Of a stretch of 64,000 nucleotides of DNA, positions 18,684 through 28,018 are shown in pieces. The first letter of the stretch is position 1. Every line of letters starts with the position of its first letter. The notes beneath the pieces were generated by a model. The model was not told where the DNA came from, did not search any database, and was given only the letters and a program-made list of their open reading frames with translations. The stretch spans positions 62,001 to 126,000 of the forward strand of contig CAMCVA010000001.1 of the NCBI GenBank assembly GCA_945879625.1, written 5' to 3'. The position numbers and the translations under genes are program-made. The DNA is from Flavobacterium psychrophilum. GTDB lineage: Bacteria; Bacteroidota; Bacteroidia; Flavobacteriales; Flavobacteriaceae.

Positions 18684-19796
18684 ATGAAGTACTATATACT
18701 GGCCGGAGAGGCTTCGGGAGATTTACACGGATCCAATTTAATTAAGGCCCTAAAAAAAGAAGATCCACAAGCCAACATTCGGTGTTGGGGAGGCGATTTG
18801 ATGCGAGCCGCCGGAGGAACCTTGGTGATACACTACAAAGCACTAGCTTTTATGGGCTTTATAGAAGTGTTGTTTAATCTGAAAACCATTTTGCGCAACA
18901 TTGTTTTTTGCAAAGAAGACATTGCCGCATTTGCCCCAGATGCTATTATTTTTATTGATTATCCAGGATTTAATATGCGCATCGCCCAATGGGCTAAAAC
19001 AAAGGGCATTCCCACGCATTATTACATTTCTCCACAAATTTGGGCCTGGAAAGAAAGCCGCATCAAAGCCATCAAGCGCGACGTCGATGCGATGTATGTG
19101 ATCTTGCCCTTTGAAAAAGATTTCTACGAAACCAAACACCATTATCCGGTACATTTTGTTGGGCATCCGCTCATTGACGCCATTAAGCAACAACAACTTT
19201 GCAGCTTGAAAGAGTTTCAGCAAGAAAACGGCTTGTCCAACCTACCCATCATTGCTTTATTGCCGGGCAGTCGAAAACAAGAACTCAGCAAAATGCTCAC
19301 GGTATTGTTGAGTGTAGTGCCCGAATTTCCCGATTACCAATTTGTAATTGCGGGAGCACCCAGCCAAGGTTTTGCCGTATACAAACCCTTCATCAACAGC
19401 GACAATGTGAAATTTATTTCGAACAAAACCTACGAATTATTGCAACACGCCACGGCGGCCTTAGTTACCTCAGGAACGGCCACGCTCGAAACCGCTTTGT
19501 TTAAAGTGCCCGAAGTGGTTTGCTACAAAGGGAGTTGGGCATCCTATCAGATTGCCAAGCGCATCATTACGCTCAAGTACATTTCGTTGGTGAACCTCAT
19601 CATGGACCAAGAAGTGGTAACCGAATTAATCCAAGAAAATTGCAATACGGCGCAGATAAAAAAAGAACTGCAGCACATTTTAGATCCCGAAAATCGAAAA
19701 CAACTGCTTGAAAAATATACAGAACTCGAAGCCCAATTGGGTGGTGCGGGCGCGAGTGAAAAAACAGCACAACTTATTGTACACCAATTGCGTTAA
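18684..19796 (+). CDS. lpxB: Lipid-A-disaccharide synthase
   Basis: This GT19 glycosyltransferase joins UDP-2,3-diacylglucosamine to lipid X, forming the tetra-acyl disaccharide 1-phosphate of lipid A at the inner membrane. The 370 residues start with YYILAGEASGDLHGSNL, the family signature. They also contain DYPGFNMRIA and SPQIWAWKESR, then ALLPGSRKQE at the domain hinge and TSGTATLE in the C-terminal nucleotide site. The start is an ATG three bases after the preceding small gene. Confidence 0.96.
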   Translation: MKYYILAGEASGDLHGSNLIKALKKEDPQANIRCWGGDLMRAAGGTLVIHYKALAFMGFIEVLFNLKTILRNIVFCKEDIAAFAPDAIIFIDYPGFNMRIAQWAKTKGIPTHYYISPQIWAWKESRIKAIKRDVDAMYVILPFEKDFYETKHHYPVHFVGHPLIDAIKQQQLCSLKEFQQENGLSNLPIIALLPGSRKQELSKMLTVLLSVVPEFPDYQFVIAGAPSQGFAVYKPFINSDNVKFISNKTYELLQHATAALVTSGTATLETALFKVPEVVCYKGSWASYQIAKRIITLKYISLVNLIMDQEVVTELIQENCNTAQIKKELQHILDPENRKQLLEKYTELEAQLGGAGASEKTAQLIVHQLR

Positions 19797-19831
19797 AGCC
19801 AAACAACTTTCTCAAAACCTGAATTAAATTA

Positions 19832-20506
19832 ATGCGATATACCAGTATATTTTTATGCCTACTGCTCTTGGTTGCTTGCAAACCCAAAGCCACCATTATT
19901 ACCTCAAAAGCCGAAGCGCAAAAAAGGGGCATCTACCGCGTACCCGAAAACAAAACTTTGGTGATTAACCACACCCAAATTGAGGACTTAATTGCCAAAG
20001 CAAAAATTGCACCGCCCATTAAATCTGAAGTGCCTACGGTAGTGCCCGAAAAAAAAGCACCCAAATACATCTTGAATGAGGCCAACGATCCCGATTATTT
20101 TGTGTCGGATGACGATGCGAGTTATTTGGTGAAACAACTGATACATGCTGCTGCCGATGAATTGGGGACCCGGTATCGCGCCGGCGGAACCGCTGCAGAT
20201 GGTTATGATTGCTCGGGTTTGATGTACAGCACCTTTATGAAATTTGACATTGAATTGCCTCGATCCTCACACGAAATGGCCAACTTGGGCAAGAAATTAG
20301 ATCGGGACCAAATAAAAAAAGGTGATTTAATTTTCTTTAAAACCAACGGGCGAAAACGCATCAATCATGTGGGCATGGTAGTCGAGGTGACTCCCGACGA
20401 AATTAAGTTTATTCATTCGTCCACCCAGCTCGGCGTAGTCATTTCATCTACTGCTGAGCCCTATTATGCCCGAACCTTTGCTCAAGTGAATCGCGTATTG
20501 GAATAA
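19832..20506 (+). CDS. NlpC/P60 (C40) cell wall peptidase lipoprotein
   Basis: This probable endopeptidase cleaves peptidoglycan stem peptides. The 224 residues carry a lipoprotein signal (LLLLVAC, Cys16), a linker, and a C-terminal NlpC/P60 domain (about 100-224). The domain shows catalytic Cys127 in GYDCSGL, His179 in INHVGMV and the third polar residue at His195 in FIHSS. It lies 35 bases after lpxB and before comEC. Related proteins include Spr/MepS, but the exact bond cut cannot be told from sequence. Confidence 0.9.
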   Translation: MRYTSIFLCLLLLVACKPKATIITSKAEAQKRGIYRVPENKTLVINHTQIEDLIAKAKIAPPIKSEVPTVVPEKKAPKYILNEANDPDYFVSDDDASYLVKQLIHAAADELGTRYRAGGTAADGYDCSGLMYSTFMKFDIELPRSSHEMANLGKKLDRDQIKKGDLIFFKTNGRKRINHVGMVVEVTPDEIKFIHSSTQLGVVISSTAEPYYARTFAQVNRVLE

Positions 20507-20542
20507 TTACTATTTTAGAGGCATCTTTTATACGCCTTTATC

Positions 20543-22549
20543 ATGAATATATTCCATTATCCCCTGCCCCGGATTACCCTGGGCTTGCTTGCCGGTTGTG
20601 TGCTCGGATCGTATACCAATCGCCTCATTGAAACCGTAGGTTGCTTTTTCATCTCCCTAATTTTAGTACTCAGTTTACAACTCATCCGGTCAGCCAAATG
20701 GCTCAGGGGAATAGCAATCTTGTTGTTGGCCATCGGCTTGGGTATGCTGAGCGAAGGCTTGCATCGCGAATCCTATTACCCCAATCACTACTCTCATTTT
20801 TGCAAAAACGACAAGCAGCAACTCGTTGAAGCGGTTGTACGGGAACAACTCAAATCAACGACCTATGCCAATCGCTATGTATTGCAAATGCATTCCCTTG
20901 ATGGCCAGGCCTGTTTTGGAAAACTGCTCCTCAATTGCAAAAAAGAGGATGCCACTACCCTTTTGCCTGTAGGTTTGCGGGTGCAATGCGCAGCAATTAT
21001 TCAACAATCGAATCCGCCAGGGAATCCAGCCGCCTTTGATTACGGCAATTACCTGCGCAAGAAAAATATTTATGCACAAGCTTGGGTTCAAATAAACCGA
21101 ATAAAACGGCAATCCACCTATCAAATTGACGCCTATTATTATGCCGATAAACTCCGAAACCGAATTAGCAGGCATTTGGAACAAGCGGGCTGTGAACCAG
21201 TAGCTGCAGCGCTATTCAAAGCTTTGTTGTTGGGTCAGCAACAAGACATTCCCACCGAAATTTCGAAGGACTACCAATATGCCGGCGTGGTGCATATTCT
21301 TTCCGTTTCGGGTTTGCATGTGGGTTTTATTATTGTCCTGCTGCGGCTGTGTTTTCGATGGTTTCCAAAAAAGAAATCGTTTCAAATTAGCGAACTGCTA
21401 GTAAGTATTTTGTTCTTGTGGGCGTTTGCATTTGTGGCAGGTTTATCGCCGTCGGTGCTTCGGGCGGTAACGGTATTTAGTTTTGTGAGTTTGGGGTTGT
21501 TTTTACACCGCAGCAGCAGCAACCTAAACGCCTTGTTTGTCTCGGCCTTTTTACTGTTATTGGTAATGCCTCAAGCCGTTTTTAATATTGGATTTCAGTT
21601 GAGTTATGCCGCGCTGTTGTTTATTTTTATCCTGCAACCCCAATTGCAAAACCGGTATATAGCCAGAACAAAACTGGGCCGATATTTGTGGGAAAATTGC
21701 AGCCTGTCGCTAGCCGCCCAATTGGGAACGCTCCCCCTCAGCTTGTATTACTTTCATCAGTTTCCAGGTTTGTTTTTGGTAGCCAATTTACTCCTGTTGC
21801 CCATCTTGGCCGGGATTATGGGCTTGGGATTAGTGTGTTTGGTTTGGCTGATTATAGCCGTTCCTCCACCGCTGTTGATTGCGGGTTTAGCTTGGAGCAT
21901 TCAGCTCATGAACCAAATTATTCATGTCCTTGCATCGGTGAAAGGCTTGGTGTTTGAATACATTCCTTGCACCTTAGAAATGACTGTGGCGCTCTATATA
22001 TTGCTTTTTGCTTTGAGCTATGTTCTTACTAAAAGGAAGATTAGCGGAGTATTCCTTTTGGGCTTCGCTGTCATTGGATTTCAACTCACGGTGGTGGCAG
22101 CGGTATGGAATTTGAAGCAAGAACAAGAAAGCATCGTATTTCATTGCTCACGTTACAGTGCACTTGTATCGCGCGAAGGAACTAAAATTACCGCCTACAC
22201 CAATTTACCTGAATCTAAAAGACAGCCATTGCTCAATTATGCCACGGCACATTTTGGAAGCCCAATATTGTTTCGGAAGCTGCCGCAAAAAGGAGTTATA
22301 AATGGGCAAAACGTTTGTGTTATTGATACGGCTACAGTTGCATGTACCAGCGCTAAAAATTCGGTTATTCTATTGCGCAATTCTCCCAAAATCAATTTGG
22401 ATCTGCTGATTCAAACCTGCAAACCCCAAATAATTATAGCCGATGGCAGCAATTATAAATCCTATATTAAACGGTGGAAAGCCAGTTGTATACAAGCAAA
22501 AATCCCTTTTCACGCAACTGGCGAAAAGGGATTCTATGTGATCAATTAA
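20543..22549 (+). CDS. comEC: ComEC/Rec2-family DNA uptake channel
   Basis: This polytopic inner-membrane protein of 668 residues is the likely channel for single-stranded DNA in natural transformation. An N-terminal DUF4131-type region (about 20-180) with two helices and an OB-like fold is followed by the competence domain (about 220-500). That domain holds the HILSVSGLHVGF motif and many helices. The C-terminal 150 residues lack the HxHxDH motif of the metallo-beta-lactamase domain found in Bacillus ComEC. They hold only a short IIIADGSNYKSYI-like remnant, a form I recall from other Bacteroidota. It converges on the thioredoxin gene with a 3-base gap and no clear terminator. Confidence 0.9.
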   Translation: MNIFHYPLPRITLGLLAGCVLGSYTNRLIETVGCFFISLILVLSLQLIRSAKWLRGIAILLLAIGLGMLSEGLHRESYYPNHYSHFCKNDKQQLVEAVVREQLKSTTYANRYVLQMHSLDGQACFGKLLLNCKKEDATTLLPVGLRVQCAAIIQQSNPPGNPAAFDYGNYLRKKNIYAQAWVQINRIKRQSTYQIDAYYYADKLRNRISRHLEQAGCEPVAAALFKALLLGQQQDIPTEISKDYQYAGVVHILSVSGLHVGFIIVLLRLCFRWFPKKKSFQISELLVSILFLWAFAFVAGLSPSVLRAVTVFSFVSLGLFLHRSSSNLNALFVSAFLLLLVMPQAVFNIGFQLSYAALLFIFILQPQLQNRYIARTKLGRYLWENCSLSLAAQLGTLPLSLYYFHQFPGLFLVANLLLLPILAGIMGLGLVCLVWLIIAVPPPLLIAGLAWSIQLMNQIIHVLASVKGLVFEYIPCTLEMTVALYILLFALSYVLTKRKISGVFLLGFAVIGFQLTVVAAVWNLKQEQESIVFHCSRYSALVSREGTKITAYTNLPESKRQPLLNYATAHFGSPILFRKLPQKGVINGQNVCVIDTATVACTSAKNSVILLRNSPKINLDLLIQTCKPQIIIADGSNYKSYIKRWKASCIQAKIPFHATGEKGFYVIN

Positions 22550-22552
22550 TTG

Positions 22553-23014
22553 TTATTTTTTGGCTACAATCTGATTGGCAGTTTCTAACCATTTGGAAGG
22601 CCCACCAGCTACATATCCAGTACTACCCATTCGGTCAAGGGAAATTTTTCCGTCTTTGATGCCCGGTTTGGCAAACCAAATGGTGGGATACCCTTGCACT
22701 TGGAACATCTGCTGAAGCGCTGAATTTTGTTGCACAATCTCCGGTTGTTGTGGAGTTCTTTTGGGAAAATCCAATTCGACTAAAATGGCGTTTTCTTGGG
22801 CCCAATTTGCAAATTCTGGCGTTTTGAGCACCTCTTTTTGCAAACGGATACACCAGCCACACCAGTCGCTTCCGGTGAAAAACAACAACAAGGGTTTATT
22901 GGTTTTCATTGCCAATTGCGACGCTTTTTCTACATTGGTTTCCCAATAAATATCTTGCGATTGAGCAACAAAACCGCTCAAAACAAGAACGAAGACTAAG
23001 ACTATTTTTTTCAT
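22553..23014 (-). CDS. Exported thioredoxin-like protein
   Basis: This periplasmic thiol-disulfide protein has about 153 residues. A signal peptide (MKKIVLVFVLVLSGFVAQSQ) is followed by a thioredoxin-7-like fold with the redox motif WCGWC and the cis-Pro loop GYPTIWF. Such proteins reduce or isomerise disulfides in the cell envelope; the partner is unknown. The frame extends five codons upstream to a TTG, but the ATG at 23014 gives the better signal peptide. A near-match to the -7 box (TACTTTCG) lies upstream on this strand. Confidence 0.88.
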   Translation of the reverse strand: MKKIVLVFVLVLSGFVAQSQDIYWETNVEKASQLAMKTNKPLLLFFTGSDWCGWCIRLQKEVLKTPEFANWAQENAILVELDFPKRTPQQPEIVQQNSALQQMFQVQGYPTIWFAKPGIKDGKISLDRMGSTGYVAGGPSKWLETANQIVAKK

Positions 23015-23052
23015 AATCGTTGATTTCAATATTAGAATCCGAAAGTACTAAT

Positions 23053-24564
23053 TTATTTTACTTCTTGCATGAGTTTTTTTACCCAAGGTGAAATTAATAC
23101 CAGGACAACTCCTGCTAGTAAGGCATAGATGGCCAATTGCTTATATCCTTCGGTGTATACTACTAACTGAGTATAATTGGTTGCGTTCTTTGAGGCAGTT
23201 GCAATGTTTGCACCTAGCAAACCAGCAAAATATTGTCCATAAGCACTGGCTAAAAACCACATGCCCATAATGACGGCTTGGGTGCGTTGGGGTGATAGTT
23301 TGGTCATGGCCGACATACCTATGGGAGATAAGCACAATTCGCCAAAGGTGATCACAAACCATCCGAAAGTGAATACATCCAAAGAGGTTTTGCCGTCTGC
23401 ACCTGCAAAAAAGCGGGTGGCATAAAACACAAAGAATCCACCGGCCAAAAACAAAAAGCCCAAGCCAAATTTCACCACCGTATTGGGTTCCATTTTTCGC
23501 TTGGCGAGGCCTACCCAAACCAATCCTACTAGGGCGGCAAAACCAATTACAAACAAGGAATTGGCTGAATTATTAACCCCGTTGGGGTCTAAGGGAATGC
23601 CTAAAACAGTGTTGTTCAAGTTGTTTAAGGCAAATAAACTCAGGGAGCCACCGCTCTGTTCGAAGAAGGCCCAAAAGAAAATCGAAAACAAGATAAACAC
23701 CAATGCTGCCAACAACTTCTTGTTCTCCGCTGCGCTAAAGTGACGCATCTCATAAAACAGATACAAAATAGACGCCGGCCCAATGACCATCATAAAGTAA
23801 TCGGTGTAGGTGGTATTGGCTACCATCAAAATGATCACCGGAATCAATGCCAACGACAAAACATAGGTGCCCAACTCGAAGGCAAACCGCCTCTGACTTG
23901 TCCAATCGGCTAAAGGCGAAAGTCCGATGGTTCCTAAACTTTTTTGGGTTTGCGTAAAGGTGAGCAAACTGATTACCATTACCACAGCGGCAAATCCAAA
24001 GGCATAGTTCCAACGCAGGCTTTCGGGTATAAACTCGGTAAACAAATTGCCATTGGCCACTGCTATACAAAGATAGCCACCCACCAATGCGCCAATATTT
24101 ACTCCCGCATAAAACAAGGAGAAACCAGCATCCCGACGCACATCATTTTCGTGGTACAATTGCCCAACCATCGAGGAGATATTAGGTTTAAAAAAACCGG
24201 TTCCTACTATAGTAAAACTAATTCCGATAAAGAAAAAGGATTGTGGATTGAGCGCCAAAATTACACTGCCTACAATCATGAGCAGTCCGCCCCAAAACAG
24301 GGACTTTCGAAAGCCTAAAATTTTGTCAGCAAATAATCCACCCACAAACGTAAAGGCATACACCCAGGCTTGGGTTGCGCCATACTGCAGTTGTGAAGTG
24401 GTGTCGTCCATACCCAATTTGGAGACCATAAAAACGACCAACATGCCGCGCATACCATAGAAACTAAAGCGTTCCCACATTTCGCTAAAAAATAAATACC
24501 ACAATTGTTTGGGATATTTACCTTTAAAATTTTGGATTTGTGCTAAGGTTATATTCTTTTCCAT
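23053..24564 (-). CDS. POT-family proton-coupled oligopeptide transporter (copy 1)
   Basis: This 503-residue major facilitator protein imports di- and tripeptides with protons. The POT signatures are visible: SEMWERFSFYGMRGML (the ExxERF motif, about 28-43), GGLFADKILG, and FYAGVNIGALVGGY in the PTR2 signature. It has about 12-14 helices and no large insertion. It is the last of three tandem paralogues and begins 11 bases after copy 2, so the two are co-transcribed. Confidence 0.93.
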   Translation of the reverse strand: MEKNITLAQIQNFKGKYPKQLWYLFFSEMWERFSFYGMRGMLVVFMVSKLGMDDTTSQLQYGATQAWVYAFTFVGGLFADKILGFRKSLFWGGLLMIVGSVILALNPQSFFFIGISFTIVGTGFFKPNISSMVGQLYHENDVRRDAGFSLFYAGVNIGALVGGYLCIAVANGNLFTEFIPESLRWNYAFGFAAVVMVISLLTFTQTQKSLGTIGLSPLADWTSQRRFAFELGTYVLSLALIPVIILMVANTTYTDYFMMVIGPASILYLFYEMRHFSAAENKKLLAALVFILFSIFFWAFFEQSGGSLSLFALNNLNNTVLGIPLDPNGVNNSANSLFVIGFAALVGLVWVGLAKRKMEPNTVVKFGLGFLFLAGGFFVFYATRFFAGADGKTSLDVFTFGWFVITFGELCLSPIGMSAMTKLSPQRTQAVIMGMWFLASAYGQYFAGLLGANIATASKNATNYTQLVVYTEGYKQLAIYALLAGVVLVLISPWVKKLMQEVK

Positions 24565-24575
24565 AGTAGCTATTT

Positions 24576-26234
24576 TTAATTTATTCCTTTTTCCTGCATC
24601 ACTTTATTGAGTTGCTTTAACAACACAAACATCAATACGGTGGCAAACATCAACAAGGAAAAGTTAATCCAAAAGAAATCGGTTTTGTCTTCGTAGGTAT
24701 CCCACATGCTCGCAAGCACACCGCTTAATTTGTTTCCGATGGAAGTTGATAAAAACCAACCGCCCATCATGAGCGAAGTGATATTGGTGGGGCTTAATTT
24801 TGAGACGACTGACAATCCCATGGGGCTCAAGAACAGTTCTCCGATAGTAATGATGCCGTAATTGGCTACGAGCCACCACACGCTTACCTTTTCTGATCCG
24901 TTGCCACCCATTTTTACCGCAGCAACCATCACCAATACTGACAAGGCGGATATCAATAATCCGAATGCGATTTTGGTGGGTGTAGAAGGTTCTTTTTTCC
25001 GACTGCGTAAATACGTAAAGAAAGCCACAACCAATGGCGTGAGTAGAATTACCCAACCCGGATTGATGGATTGGCTTAAATTGGTAGCCCATAAACTAAC
25101 TTTCGTATTTTCTTTGGGCAATTTATCTGGGGCTACATTCCTAAAATAAACGGGGTAATCGACTACTTTTTGTACTTCCCCATCCACTTTTTGGAGTCGA
25201 AACGTGGCGTCATACAACTCGGTAGTGTCTTTTTTGTACTCCACTTCTTTGGCTAGTTTCAACCCGTTAAATACAGATTCTGTATTGCCGGTAATGGCGC
25301 GATCGGTATAGCGATCGGCCCAAGTGGTGAGTGCCGAACCGTTGAGTTTGAAAACTGCCCAAAATAATATTACAACAGCAAAAATGGAGAGCAATGCGCC
25401 AATTGGTCTTTTGTCATTGGGCTTAGCTTTAAAATACAAACTGGCATAAAAAAAGATAACCGGAATACAAGCAAAAATAAAGGCATCGGTACTGTCTGAT
25501 CCAAAAACAGAACTGTTGGGATTGGCTTCTGAGGTAACGCCTTTGAGCATCCAGCCAATGATCCCAAAAACTACGGATGGCAATAATATAAACAGCACAA
25601 TTTTATAAAAGGGCATATCGCCTTCTTGAGTTCCCTTTTTCTGGTCGTAGCCTTGGTAGTGTTTCGATCCGAGTATAAAGACCAAAACGCCAATAAACAT
25701 TCCTACTCCTGCAGCCATAAAAGCATACTGCCAACCCAACAAAATTTGCAGCGCGGCGCCAAAGAAATTACAGATAAAAGCACCCACGTTAATCCCCATA
25801 TAGAAAATATTATACCCTTCGTCTTTCTTATCCTTGAATGTGGAGTCGTTGTAAAAATTACCCAATAACGTAGAGATATTGGGTTTAAAAAAGCCATTGC
25901 CCAGAATGACCAACGTCATGGCCAAATAGAGCATGGGCAAACTGTGCACGCCCATCAGCATGTAGCCCACTCCCATCATGAGGCCACCAATAATGATTGA
26001 TTTTTTGTAGCCCAAATACCGATCGGCCAACAAACCACCAATAAATGGCGTTAAAAAAACCAGTGCGATAAAGGTTCCGTACAAATCAGCTGATTCTTTT
26101 TCGGTCATCGCAAAACCCGCTTCTACATCTTTCAGGTAGAGGGTAAAAATTCCAATCATGAGGTAGTATCCAAAACGTTCCCACATTTCGGACAAAAACA
26201 AATACGGCAAGGCCTTCGGGTGATTTTTCCACAT
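24576..26234 (-). CDS. POT-family proton-coupled oligopeptide transporter (copy 2)
   Basis: This 552-residue peptide:proton symporter has SEMWERFGYYLM, GGLLADRYLGYKK and FYMGINVGAFICNFFG motifs. Unlike copy 1 it carries an insertion of about 90 residues (roughly 305-400), rich in charged residues, between two helices. That would be an extra-membrane domain, perhaps affecting substrate range. It lies downstream of a hairpin terminator that separates it from copy 3, so its expression depends on read-through or on an unseen promoter. Confidence 0.92.
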   Translation of the reverse strand: MWKNHPKALPYLFLSEMWERFGYYLMIGIFTLYLKDVEAGFAMTEKESADLYGTFIALVFLTPFIGGLLADRYLGYKKSIIIGGLMMGVGYMLMGVHSLPMLYLAMTLVILGNGFFKPNISTLLGNFYNDSTFKDKKDEGYNIFYMGINVGAFICNFFGAALQILLGWQYAFMAAGVGMFIGVLVFILGSKHYQGYDQKKGTQEGDMPFYKIVLFILLPSVVFGIIGWMLKGVTSEANPNSSVFGSDSTDAFIFACIPVIFFYASLYFKAKPNDKRPIGALLSIFAVVILFWAVFKLNGSALTTWADRYTDRAITGNTESVFNGLKLAKEVEYKKDTTELYDATFRLQKVDGEVQKVVDYPVYFRNVAPDKLPKENTKVSLWATNLSQSINPGWVILLTPLVVAFFTYLRSRKKEPSTPTKIAFGLLISALSVLVMVAAVKMGGNGSEKVSVWWLVANYGIITIGELFLSPMGLSVVSKLSPTNITSLMMGGWFLSTSIGNKLSGVLASMWDTYEDKTDFFWINFSLLMFATVLMFVLLKQLNKVMQEKGIN

Positions 26235-26249
26235 AGTATTTCAGGTTAA

Positions 26250-26282
26250 AAACAAAACCCACGGAACAATTCCCGTGGGTTT
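26250..26282 (-). terminator. Hairpin terminator or attenuator between POT copies 3 and 2
   Basis: Ten-base arms (26255-26264 and 26273-26282) pair around a 6-8 base loop. On the minus strand they are followed by TTTTGTTTTT. This would end or weaken transcripts coming from the peptidase and POT copy 3. Confidence 0.8.
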
Positions 26283-26311
26283 GAAAGATATAAAAAAAAT
26301 TGAAAAGTTGC

Positions 26312-27988
26312 TTAACGAATCCCGTGCATCATCTTTTTCAAAACCGGTGTGAGCAAGAACAAGATTAATGCAGCCAAGCCAGTGAGCACTACAAATACCA
26401 TGAAAAATTCAAAGAGGTTGTGAATCTCAAACCCCGCAAAAATTGGGTTGTGATCGGTGATTTGATTTTCAGACAACAAGGCAGCTTGCTCTGGCGTTAA
26501 GGTTACTTTTTTGTCCAACACCGCTTGTAAATCGATGCCTAGATCTTTTGCTTTTAAGAATTTATCACCTGTAGCTGGCATGATTGAACCTAAGGTTCCT
26601 GCCAAGGCATATCCCGAGGCATTCGACAAGAAGAAAACTCCGTACAACAACGAAGAAAAACGTTTTGGTGATAGTTTTCCCACCAACGACAAACCAATTG
26701 GCGACAAACACAATTCGGCACAGGTTTGGATTAAATACAATAAGATTAACCATTTGATGGCCAATAATCCGCTGTTGCCCAAATCTTTTACGTTGTAGGC
26801 AATGATAAAATAACTCAAGGCAATCAAGGCCAATCCAAACGATTGTTTCATCGGAGAGATCGGCTCACGGTCTTTGCTGCGCAAGTAATCCCACAACATA
26901 GAAAACGGAACGGCAAATGCCACTACAAATAGTCCGTTAAAAATTTGTACCATCGAAGGTGGCATGTTCCAACCAAAGAAATTACGATCGGTTTGATTGT
27001 CGGCAATAAAGGTTAAGGATGAACCGGCTTGCTCAAAGGCAGCCCAGAAGAAAATAATAAAGAAGGCCACAATGTAGATTACAAAAATACGGTCACGCTC
27101 TACTTTGGTTAGGGATGAATCAGAAACAATTAAGCCCGCAAGAGTTAGACCACTCGAATAAATCAAGGTATAAATTAAGTTTTGTCCAAACACAAAATGA
27201 ATCAAAGCACCTAAAGTAAAAAAGGCCAATCCGGCTAGGATTAAGGATTTTTGTGAAAATACCGCTTTTTGTGATTCGCCTTCTTCAAAGTCGGCCGCTT
27301 CATTTTGAGAAGGTAATCCGCCCAAAGGTTTGCCTTCTGGTGTAACTACATATTTGTTTTTCAAGACATAGAACACGGCAGTCCCGATTAGCATGGCCAT
27401 AGAAGCAGCCAAGAATCCCCATTTGAACGCGTGAATGTCACGAATACCCGCATTGTCTTTTACATCCCCGATTAAGGGGCAAATCAACTGACCCAAAAAG
27501 GCGCCCAAGTTGATTCCCATATAGAAAATGGTAAACGCAGTATCTAGTTTGCTTTTTTCTTGTTTCGGGTACAAACTCCCTACCATCGAAGAAATATTGG
27601 GTTTAAAGAATCCATTACCAAAAATAATAATCCCCAAGGCCGACCACATCAAGGTATTAGCCAAAGGCAAATTGGTGCCAAATACACTGGCGCTAAAAAA
27701 CAAGAATAATTGTCCGATGGCCATCATCAAACCACCCAATAAAATACAGTTGCGGTTTCCGAAGAATCGGTCGGCAATAAAACCGCCCAACATGGGAGTA
27801 AGGTAACACAATCCCAAAAATCCACCGTAGATCAAAGAAGCATCTTCTTCTTTCATCATCAAGGAATTAACTAAGAATAGCGTTAAAATGGCACGCATGC
27901 CGTAGAAGTTGAAACGCTCCCACATTTCGGTTCCGAAAAGCACCCAAAGTCCTTTTGGATGTCCTGTTTTTACTTGTGTTTCTGACAT
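26312..27988 (-). CDS. POT-family proton-coupled oligopeptide transporter (copy 3)
   Basis: This 558-residue member has GTEMWERFNFYGMRAIL (ExxERF), GGFIADRFFGNR and FYMGINLGAFLGQ. It differs from the other copies by a charged central loop (about 215-250, GLPSQNEAADFEEGE) and a longer C-terminal periplasmic or cytoplasmic segment before the last helix. It starts 30 bases after the stop of the S9 peptidase gene, so a peptidase that releases dipeptides is made together with this importer. A terminator follows it. Confidence 0.92.
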   Translation of the reverse strand: MSETQVKTGHPKGLWVLFGTEMWERFNFYGMRAILTLFLVNSLMMKEEDASLIYGGFLGLCYLTPMLGGFIADRFFGNRNCILLGGLMMAIGQLFLFFSASVFGTNLPLANTLMWSALGIIIFGNGFFKPNISSMVGSLYPKQEKSKLDTAFTIFYMGINLGAFLGQLICPLIGDVKDNAGIRDIHAFKWGFLAASMAMLIGTAVFYVLKNKYVVTPEGKPLGGLPSQNEAADFEEGESQKAVFSQKSLILAGLAFFTLGALIHFVFGQNLIYTLIYSSGLTLAGLIVSDSSLTKVERDRIFVIYIVAFFIIFFWAAFEQAGSSLTFIADNQTDRNFFGWNMPPSMVQIFNGLFVVAFAVPFSMLWDYLRSKDREPISPMKQSFGLALIALSYFIIAYNVKDLGNSGLLAIKWLILLYLIQTCAELCLSPIGLSLVGKLSPKRFSSLLYGVFFLSNASGYALAGTLGSIMPATGDKFLKAKDLGIDLQAVLDKKVTLTPEQAALLSENQITDHNPIFAGFEIHNLFEFFMVFVVLTGLAALILFLLTPVLKKMMHGIR

Positions 27989-28018
27989 AATTGATTGGTT
28001 TTAGTTGAGATTAGTTAA

